Assembly: GCA_902469555.1 (NCBI GenBank)
Contig: CABRDB010000065.1
Location: 1-20,889, forward strand
DNA length: 20,889 bases
Reading direction: 5' to 3'
From: an uncultured Collinsella sp.
GTDB lineage: Bacteria > Actinomycetota > Coriobacteriia > Coriobacteriales > Coriobacteriaceae
A program made the translations under genes and the position numbers. The notes under the pieces are model-generated. The model had not been told where the DNA came from. It did no database searches and worked only from the letters and a program-made list of their open reading frames with translations. Positions 15,955 through 20,889 of the stretch are shown here, one piece after another. Each line of letters starts with the position of its first letter. Within the stretch, counting starts at the first letter, position 1.

Positions 15955-17169
15955 ATGACGGCGGCACCCAACAATTCAATGCTACTTGAGGGAAAAACGA
16001 TCCTGCTGGGCATTACCGGGGGGATCGCCGCCTATAAGTCGTGCAATATCGTGCGCCTGCTGCAAAAGCGAGGCGCCCGCGTTAAGGTCGTCATGAGCGA
16101 ACATGCCACGGAGTTCGTGGGGCCGCTCACCTTCCGTGCGCTCACGGGCGAGCCGGTCGCTGTGGGCCTGTTCGACGACCCCTCCGACCCCATCCACCAT
16201 ATCTCGCTGGCGCAGGAGCCCGATCTGGTGGTCGTGGCGCCCGCGACGGCCAATATCATCGCCAAGATGGCCAACGGCGTCGCCGATGACCTCATCTCCA
16301 CCACGCTGCTTGCGACGCCGCGACCCATCGTGATCGCACCCGCTATGAACAACGGCATGTGGAAGGCGCCGGCGACGCAGGCCAACATGGCCACGCTGCT
16401 CGAGCGCGGTGTCCATGTGGTGGGTCCGGGCAGCGGCTACCTTGCCTGCGGCGACGTGGACACGGGACGCATGAGCGAGCCCGAGGACATCGTAGAGGCT
16501 GTCTGTGAGGTGCTCAACCCCGCGCCACAGGACCTGGCAGGTAAGCGCATCGTAATTACCGCCGGTCCCACGCACGAGCCGATCGACCCCGTGCGATTCA
16601 TTGGCAACCGCTCTTCGGGCAAGATGGGCATCGCCCTGGCGGGGGAGGCCGCACGCCGCGGCGCTGCGGTCACGCTCGTGTTGGGACCGACATCACTCGA
16701 TGTGCTCCGCGGCGTGGAGTGCGTGCGCGTGCAGACCGCCGCAGAGATGCTCCAGGCGGCCCTGAGCGCCTTCCAGACGGCCGATGCGGCCATTTGCGCG
16801 GCCGCCGTTGCCGACTATACCCCCGCCACCCCTGCCAACCATAAGCTCAAAAAGTCCAACGAGCGCATGGATCGCATCGAACTGGTCGAAACGGTCGATA
16901 TTTTGGCCGAGCTCTCGCGCCAGAAGGGCGAGCGATGCGTGATCGGATTTGCGGCCGAGACCGATAACGTCGTGGAGTACGCGCAGCGCAAGCTCGCCCG
17001 CAAGGGCTGCGATGCCATTATCGCCAACGATGTCTCGCGCGCCGATTCGGGCTTTGGAACCGATACCAACAAGGCCTGGATTGTGAGCACAACGGGTACG
17101 CAAGAGCTTCCCGTGCTAACAAAACCCCAGCTCGCAGATACAATTTTGGACTTGCTTCAAAATTTATAA
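15955..17169 (+). CDS. coaBC: bifunctional phosphopantothenoylcysteine decarboxylase / phosphopantothenate-cysteine ligase
   Basis: Carries out two consecutive steps of coenzyme A synthesis. The N-terminal flavin-dependent CoaC domain shows GITGGIAAYK (19-28), HHISLA (81-86, catalytic His), VVVAPATANIIAKMANGVADD (about 92-112), APAMNNGMW (128-136) and LACGDVDTGRM (163-173, catalytic Cys165). The CoaB domain begins near 197 with RIVITAGPTHEPIDPVRFIGNRSSGKMG, the CTP and substrate site; KLKKS and FAAET follow. The 404-residue length is standard. The ATG at 15955 has AAGGAAG upstream; an in-frame ATG at 15979 is a weaker alternative. It is the last gene of the operon. Confidence 0.97.
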   Translation: MTAAPNNSMLLEGKTILLGITGGIAAYKSCNIVRLLQKRGARVKVVMSEHATEFVGPLTFRALTGEPVAVGLFDDPSDPIHHISLAQEPDLVVVAPATANIIAKMANGVADDLISTTLLATPRPIVIAPAMNNGMWKAPATQANMATLLERGVHVVGPGSGYLACGDVDTGRMSEPEDIVEAVCEVLNPAPQDLAGKRIVITAGPTHEPIDPVRFIGNRSSGKMGIALAGEAARRGAAVTLVLGPTSLDVLRGVECVRVQTAAEMLQAALSAFQTADAAICAAAVADYTPATPANHKLKKSNERMDRIELVETVDILAELSRQKGERCVIGFAAETDNVVEYAQRKLARKGCDAIIANDVSRADSGFGTDTNKAWIVSTTGTQELPVLTKPQLADTILDLLQNL

Positions 17170-17177
17170 AAAAGTTC

Positions 17178-17207
17178 TTGCACAAGTCTAAAGTTTCGGG
17201 TTAATAT
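17178..17207 (+). promoter_or_regulatory. sigma70-type promoter for tRNA-Pro
   Basis: TTGCAC (17178-17183) and TAATAT (17202-17207) are separated by 18 bases, starting 9 bases after the coaBC stop. The predicted start near 17214 leaves about 36 bases of tRNA leader. No terminator separates coaBC from the tRNA, so read-through may also contribute. Confidence 0.75.
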
Positions 17208-17249
17208 ATTCCCTGTTGCGAGCGAGAGCAGAGCAACAAACAAAAGCTT

Positions 17250-17326
<77 letters not shown>

Positions 17327-17336
17327 GAAGTTTGCA

Positions 17337-17365
17337 GGTCAGGCACCTAGTGCCTGACCTTTTTT
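17337..17365 (+). terminator. Rho-independent terminator after tRNA-Pro
   Basis: A perfect 10-bp stem (17337-17346 with 17350-17359) with a 3-nt loop is followed by six T, then G and four more T. It ends the tRNA transcript 10 bases past CCA and probably any read-through of the long operon. Confidence 0.95.
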
Positions 17366-17376
17366 GTTTTAAGCAA

Positions 17377-17398
17377 TTGATTAATTTTGATTAATCAA
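17377..17398. repeat. phased TTGATTAA repeat with 12-bp palindrome
   Basis: TTGATTAA occurs at 17377-17384 and again at 17387-17394, exactly 10 bases apart (one helical turn). The second copy extends into the perfect palindrome TTGATTAATCAA (17387-17398). In a GC-rich genome this looks like a protein-binding site or recombination-related element, but no partner is identifiable. Confidence 0.55.
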
Positions 17399-17528
17399 CA
17401 GGGTGCCAAAAATCTACCTGCGCGATAATCGCTTTTTGCGGCTACTTGCGCGTTTTGCACACGCTTGAGCCGATTTATTAACGCGGCATGAATCTACATA
17501 CGCGTAGCTGGTATGCAGCCGAGTACAG

Positions 17529-17597
17529 GCTGTATTTATCGCGGCGATTTACACAGATATAGCGACTGTAACGAACAAGCGTGTCGCTGTATTTATC
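17529..17597 (+). repeat. direct repeat GCTGTATTTATC (two copies)
   Basis: The 12-mer occurs at 17529-17540 and 17586-17597, 57 bases apart. Each copy directly follows the right arm of a potential hairpin (CAGCC/GGCTG for the first, GCGAC/GTCGC for the second). A truncated GCTGTAT recurs at 17719. This suggests a duplicated structural module. Confidence 0.5.
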
Positions 17598-17744
17598 CAG
17601 TAGTTCACTTGATCGGTGGACAAGTGGGCTGTTCCTGCGAAACGCCGAGCAGGATGGACTCTATACGAGGGCGCAGCAGAGGTAATGGCGGGGGAGTGCG
17701 GCAGACGCTCTGAGAGCCGCTGTATGACCCTATTTTTCCTCAAA

Positions 17745-17787
17745 GCGACTACCTGTGCCGTGAACCTCAAATCGTTCGAGTAGTCGC
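17745..17787. repeat. inverted repeat GCGACTAC / GTAGTCGC
   Basis: Perfect 8-bp arms at 17745-17752 and 17780-17787 flank a 27-base loop. There is no T run beside it, so it is not a terminator. It lies just outside the terminator of the minus-strand pilin gene. Confidence 0.5.
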
Positions 17788-17790
17788 CAA

Positions 17791-17819
17791 AAGAAAAGCC
17801 CGCGCAGGATTGTGCGGGC
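17791..17819 (-). terminator. terminator of the minus-strand pilin gene
   Basis: A 9-bp stem (17798-17806 with 17811-17819, one G-T pair) with loop GGAT. On the minus strand it is followed by CTTTTCTT, giving a usable T tract. It starts about 30 bases after the pilin stop codon. The opposite strand has only three T, so it mainly serves the minus strand. Confidence 0.8.
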
Positions 17820-17849
17820 TTTCGGTGTGTGCACACAGAATTAGAAGCA

Positions 17850-18827
17850 CTAAGCGGGGCAGACGGAATTCAAGCTCGCCGCATTGTCGAGGCTGTAGAA
17901 CGACGAATTACCGTTGCGGAGGAAAAAGAGGAAGCACCTAGAGTCACTCGAGCTAGGCATCGCCGTACGCGCCCACCAGGTGGCTGAACGGTTCTCCGTC
18001 ACCTTGCCCTTGCAGCCCTCGTACTGGGTACCCTCAGAGGAGGTCCACGGGTAGTCAGTCCAATAGGGGGGACGCCAGGACGCGGGGGCCATCTCGGAGT
18101 AGCTGATCAGGAACAGCCTGTCCGAAGTCGCGGAGACAGCGGCATCCTTTGTCTTTCCATCAACGTTGTTCGTGAGCTTCGTAACGGTCTTCACCTTGGA
18201 TTGGAAATCATACGGCATGAGGTTCCAGATATCGCCTGAGCTCATCTTCGCAGGGAGCTCAGATTTCTCCCAGCCGCCGGCGTTGGTTGCCGTAGGGTTC
18301 ACGCGAGACTTAATGCCCGACGAGGTGGTGAGGAACGTCAGCCCCGCCTTGCCGGAGCCGTCCGCGAGGTCGTCGTGGTTGATGCCGATGATTCGGTAGG
18401 TCAGCGTCTGCCCGTCCGTCAGTTTCATCGAGAACTCGGTGCCTGCGTCCATAGCGGCCTTGGCCTTGGCGTAGGCGGGAGATGCCTCGCCCTTAGCGGC
18501 GATGTCCTCGGCGACGGCCTTCTGCTCACCGAGCGTCCAGTCCTTCGCGTCCTTGGCGACGGCCGCCTGGACGGTCGCGGAATCGGCCCCGGCGGAGCCT
18601 CCACCGGTTGTTCCACCTCCCTCGACGCCGCCGGTCGCCCCATTGTTCACCGTGTTGCCGACCAGGTTGAACTGGTTGCGGATGGCCCCGGCCACGCCGG
18701 GTCCTGCGAACACAATCACCAATCCGATAATCGCGATGATCAGGACGTACTCGATGATAGATTGCCCTCGGAGGCGGGCACCTCTAAGAGATACCCCCCC
18801 CCGAAGGTTAATTGCCGCTGCATGCAT
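17850..18827 (-). CDS. Flp-type prepilin fused to a DUF6273-like (C-type-lectin-like) C-terminal domain
   Basis: A 325-residue secreted surface protein. The leader (1-21) ends in RLRG, and processing between Gly21 and Gln22 would expose QSIIEYVLI with Glu26-Tyr27, the Flp/Tad pilin signature, followed by a hydrophobic helix (28-47). A Gly/Thr-rich spacer (62-80) leads to the ectodomain. Residues about 95-325 resemble DUF6273 proteins: TYRIIGIN, GGWEKSEL, SGDIWNLMP, VTKLTNN, LFLISYSE, YPWTSSEGTQYE, WWARTAMP and the end SVCPA. The C-terminal WW...NGN...VCPA pattern resembles lectin-fold variable domains of diversity-generating retroelement targets. The ATG at 18827 is preferred because AAGGGAG lies 8 bases upstream; GTG at 18836 is too close to that site. 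There are no tad genes nearby. A G9 tract lies within codons 9-12. Confidence 0.85.
   Translation of the reverse strand: MHAAAINLRGGVSLRGARLRGQSIIEYVLIIAIIGLVIVFAGPGVAGAIRNQFNLVGNTVNNGATGGVEGGGTTGGGSAGADSATVQAAVAKDAKDWTLGEQKAVAEDIAAKGEASPAYAKAKAAMDAGTEFSMKLTDGQTLTYRIIGINHDDLADGSGKAGLTFLTTSSGIKSRVNPTATNAGGWEKSELPAKMSSGDIWNLMPYDFQSKVKTVTKLTNNVDGKTKDAAVSATSDRLFLISYSEMAPASWRPPYWTDYPWTSSEGTQYEGCKGKVTENRSATWWARTAMPSSSDSRCFLFFLRNGNSSFYSLDNAASLNSVCPA
18794..18802 (-). repeat. homopolymeric G9 tract in the pilin leader
   Basis: Nine consecutive G on the coding strand encode part of Arg9-Gly10-Gly11-Val12, between the start codon and the prepilin cleavage site at Gly21. A gain of one G gives a TAG stop a few codons later. 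Loss of one G gives a TGA stop within about 20 codons. This is the classic geometry of a slipped-strand on/off switch. Confidence 0.8.
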
Positions 18828-18835
18828 ATGCGACA

Positions 18836-18842
18836 CTCCCTT
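18836..18842 (-). promoter_or_regulatory. ribosome binding site deciding the pilin start
   Basis: AAGGGAG on the minus strand, 8 bases before ATG 18827 and 12 bases before a second ATG at 18823. The second ATG is in another frame and overlaps the first as ATGCATG. Confidence 0.7.
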
Positions 18843-18900
18843 CGCTCAGGGATTGCAATACGAGCCGAGCGTAGGACTATTCCAAAATTCTGCTCCGGTC

Positions 18901-18915
18901 TTGCCGCAGCGGCAA
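18901..18915. promoter_or_regulatory. 15-bp palindrome, possible operator
   Basis: TTGCCGC and GCGGCAA flank a single A, giving a perfect odd-centred palindrome about 75 bases upstream of the pilin start. It lies between the putative -35 and the start codon, so it could be a repressor site or a small 5' leader hairpin. Confidence 0.35.
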
Positions 18916-19107
18916 CGATGACGGTAGGGGAGAAAACCGAATGTCTTAAATGCAGTCAATTGCCCTCTCGAAGCCCTCGCACGGCTGCACCTTGTCGATA
19001 TAGAGGCGATTGTGGGTGCCCCCCTGTACCACCCAATGTTTGACAATCTTGCTCGAGTTCCCTGCGCCGGGTTTGGCAGCTGAACCAAAGGCATAAAAAC
19101 GCAAAGC

Positions 19108-19113
19108 TATAAT
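19108..19113 (+). promoter_or_regulatory. -10 box of the gene at 19176
   Basis: A perfect TATAAT lies 62 bases before the ATG in a locally AT-rich stretch. No good -35 is found at 16-18 bases spacing, so it may need an activator. Confidence 0.4.
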
Positions 19114-19175
19114 AACGATCGAATGAGAAACAACGCGATTCGAACTGTCTGTTCGCCCACGAGAAAGAAGCGTCC

Positions 19176-20240
19176 ATGAGCATATTCGACAAAGGCTTCG
19201 ACCCGCTGCAGGAGATTCAGAGGGCCACTAAGACTGCCGGCGAGACGGCGACCAAGATTGCCGAGGTGGCATCTGGGATGGCGGTTGCGGCAAGCGCTGC
19301 GGTCGTGGACACGGCGGCTACTGCGGGTGCGGCGATCGCAGGAGTGGCGAGTGGAGCGAAGACCGTCCTCGACGAAAAAGAGGCCGAGAGACTCGATGCG
19401 GAGAAGGCGGAGTACACACCCAAGGTGCAGGAAGCCCTGAGGGCAATTGAGGCCACCCGCGCACAGGAGCTACTCGACTCATTCCAGGAGTCTCCGCTCC
19501 CGTTGACGGAAGCCAATGCCGCCAAGGTGAAGTCAGCCTTCCCGATACCGAGGGAACAGACCGTCGTCTGGGCCGACGCCGAGTTCGACCTCAGGCCCAG
19601 CGGCATCGCCATGACCGAAAAGGGCGTCTACATCAAGGCGGACGCCGACGCGTTCGCCGTCCCCGGGAAGGAAAGGAGGCAGTCCCGCCTCTTCTACTTC
19701 GAATGGGCGTACTTCGAGCCCGGCTCCTTCGCCTCCGACGGTGAAAGCAACCTTGCGCTCACCGTCGACGAAGCGTGCCGGAGCCAGTTCGTATCCCACT
19801 GCCAGGCGCTCCGCGGCCTTGAGGATGACCGCGCCGCCGGCATCGACAGCGAGCTTGCCACGGCGGACGATACGGCGGTCAAGGCCGCGGCAGTCGCGGC
19901 GGCGGCAACCATCAACAGCAACGGGGAGGTCTTCGTCGAGCAACGCGCCGCGGTCAACAACCCTGCGGGCCACGGGGAGCTTGCAGAGGAGGCGAACAAC
20001 ATCATCGACAGGCTCCAGGGCCACCAGGCCGTGATTCTGGGGAGGGACAACGCGAAGAACGGCCCCGTCCGAGCTCGACGGAGTTCTGATCCAGACCAAG
20101 TACTACAAGACGGCACGCGGCTCCCTCGAAGCATGCTTCGATCCGAACAGCCATCAGTATCGCTACCTCACAGAAGACCGCACGCCGATGCAGCTCGAAG
20201 CCCCGAAAGACCAGTACCAGCAGGTGCTCCGCGGTTTTGA
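19176..20240 (+). CDS. hypothetical protein, frameshifted: N-terminal part with possible PH-like domain
   Basis: The open frame is 354 codons, but only about the first 299 look authentic. Residues 10-62 form an Ala-rich amphipathic helix (coiled-coil or membrane-associating). Residues 68-105 are charged helix. Residues about 122-212 (EQTVVWADAEFDL, GIAMTEKGVYIKA, LFYFEWAYFEPG) resemble bacterial PH-like domains. Residues 262-297 (GHGELAEEANNIIDRLQG, GRDNAKNGP) begin a conserved region that continues in the +1 frame after about 20076. The tail from residue 300 is Arg/Ser/Pro-rich read-through. Shine-Dalgarno GAGAAAGAAG is weak. I recall the conserved part from many unannotated hypothetical proteins; no function is established. 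Confidence 0.7.
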   Translation: MSIFDKGFDPLQEIQRATKTAGETATKIAEVASGMAVAASAAVVDTAATAGAAIAGVASGAKTVLDEKEAERLDAEKAEYTPKVQEALRAIEATRAQELLDSFQESPLPLTEANAAKVKSAFPIPREQTVVWADAEFDLRPSGIAMTEKGVYIKADADAFAVPGKERRQSRLFYFEWAYFEPGSFASDGESNLALTVDEACRSQFVSHCQALRGLEDDRAAGIDSELATADDTAVKAAAVAAAATINSNGEVFVEQRAAVNNPAGHGELAEEANNIIDRLQGHQAVILGRDNAKNGPVRARRSSDPDQVLQDGTRLPRSMLRSEQPSVSLPHRRPHADAARSPERPVPAGAPRF

Positions 20241-20889
20241 GAAGAAGATTAGCCAAGGCAAGATCCCCGGCGTCAGCGACCCCAAGGACGCCGAGAAAAT
20301 CGTCCGCAAAGGCAAGCCCACATACGACCAGGCGGTGAACCTCACCAAGCCGGGAACGGTGGAATCGGTGGCCTATGACGCCGCGACCGGTGCGGTCACA
20401 TGCTCCTGCGCATTCGGCCTGTCGTTTCTGGCGACGACGTTCATGGCGTACAGGGAGACCAGGGACATCACCGGTGCCGTCCAGGCGGGCATCGCCGCCG
20501 GCGTCCAGGTGTTCGGCCTGTCCTTTGCCCAGCATATGGTCGTCTCGCAGCTCTCCAGAGCGGGGCTTTCCAACGCTTTGATGGCGCCCAGCCAGGCGGT
20601 GGTCGGCAAGCTCGGATTCAAGGCTTCCGCCACAATCGTCAACGGCCTGCGCGCCCTTACGGGCAAGACCGCCATCAGCGGGGCGGCCGCCTCCAAGCAG
20701 CTTGCGAAGATGCTAAGGGGCAACGCCGTCTCGGCAGCGGTGACTCTCGCCGTGTTCTCGGTCCCCGAGACCTACAAGCTCTTCCAGGGCAAGGCAAGTG
20801 GCGCCCAGTACGCACAGAACATGGCATGCCTCGCCACCTCGATTGCCGGGGGAATCGCCGGCGCTGCTGCGGCAGGTGTCGCGGCGGCG
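20077..20889 (+). pseudogene. continuation of the same gene in a shifted frame, running off the window
   Basis: From 20077 a frame one base off from the upstream part stays open to the window end. It reads DGVLIQTKYYKTARGSLEAC, then KDQYQQVLRGFEKK, IPGVSDPKDAEKIVRKG and TYDQAVNLTKPGTVESV. Several hydrophobic, glycine-rich segments follow (around 20395-20540, 20725-20780 and 20825-20889). The conserved motif G-DNAKNG...DG..IQTKY is split across the lesion. Either one base was gained near 20064-20070, or two bases were lost near 20075-20076. The latter fits an expected NG-DR-V-DG pattern better, judged from memory. Programmed frameshifting or a sequence error are alternatives. The end of the gene is not in the window. 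Confidence 0.65.

Larger units (their letters stand above)
17371..17790. other. non-coding accessory stretch
   Basis: About 420 bases between two terminators with no credible gene. The base composition is more AT-rich than the operon. It contains a phased AT-rich palindrome, a short hairpin (CAGCC 17516-17520 with GGCTG 17528-17532), a repeated 12-mer and an 8-bp inverted repeat, each listed separately. Short open frames on both strands have atypical codon use and no ribosome site. It could be a remnant of mobile DNA or interspersed non-coding repeats at the tRNA boundary. Confidence 0.6.
18843..19175. other. divergent intergenic region between pilin and the next gene
   Basis: About 330 bases serving two divergent genes. 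On the minus strand TTGACT (18954-18959) is a possible -35 for the pilin, but the matching -10 (TTTTCT, 17-base spacer) is poor. On the plus strand an isolated TTGACA (19040-19045) has no suitable -10, while TATAAT at 19108 is perfect. A 15-base palindrome is listed separately. The open frames crossing this region look like chance frames. Confidence 0.45.

Noticed and set aside
17549..17836. 95-codon minus-strand frame downstream of the pilin
   Set aside because: It spans the pilin terminator and the repeats, has no ribosome site and no recognisable motif.
18846..19094. 82-codon minus-strand frame upstream of the pilin
   Set aside because: Composition is Arg/Ser/Cys-rich without domain features and it covers the probable promoter and leader of the pilin; treated as a chance frame.
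17371..19175. Template repeat or reverse transcriptase of a diversity-generating retroelement
   Set aside because: I looked for an adenine-rich near-copy of the pilin 3' end and for an RT open frame and saw neither inside the window.

Overview
The window looks like a chromosomal segment of a high-GC, gut-type actinobacterium, most likely class Coriobacteriia and perhaps Collinsella. This is an inference from base composition, actinobacterial-style core genes, gene order and an Flp-type pilin; no 16S or other decisive marker is present.

Region 1 (87-17169) is one unbroken plus-strand run of 18 genes with gaps or overlaps of a few bases; the largest gap is about 84 bp. It carries housekeeping functions: an ABC-F translation ATPase, a small membrane protein, an M50 intramembrane protease, the condensin partners ScpA and ScpB, a pseudouridine synthase, Cmk, a PlsC-type acyltransferase, IspH, a PDZ/radical-SAM-like DUF512 protein, the ribosome GTPase Der, PlsY, GpsA, Rpe, a cysteine desulfurase, a Nif3-like protein, a coiled-coil zinc-ribbon protein and CoaBC. 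PlsC, PlsY and GpsA are the phosphatidic-acid pathway (glycerol-3-phosphate supply and two acylations). The desulfurase, IspH and the DUF512 protein share Fe-S chemistry. Several starts overlap the preceding stop, so translational coupling is likely.

Region 2 (17170-17370) holds a promoter, a tRNA-Pro(GGG) with encoded CCA and a strong terminator. It marks the boundary between core and accessory DNA.

Region 3 (17371-20889) is accessory. A roughly 420-bp non-coding stretch contains an AT-rich palindrome, a 12-nt repeat and an inverted repeat. It is followed on the minus strand by an orphan Flp-type prepilin fused to a large C-terminal DUF6273-like, possibly C-type-lectin-fold domain. The prepilin leader contains a run of nine G between the start codon and the cleavage site. 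Loss or gain of one G closes the frame, and two start codons lie in different frames just upstream. This has the layout of a phase-variable surface adhesin and is the most interesting item in the window. A divergent plus-strand gene then runs off the end. It has an Ala-rich helix, a possible PH-like domain and a conserved but uncharacterised C-terminal region with glycine-rich hydrophobic segments, and its frame is broken near 20070-20077.
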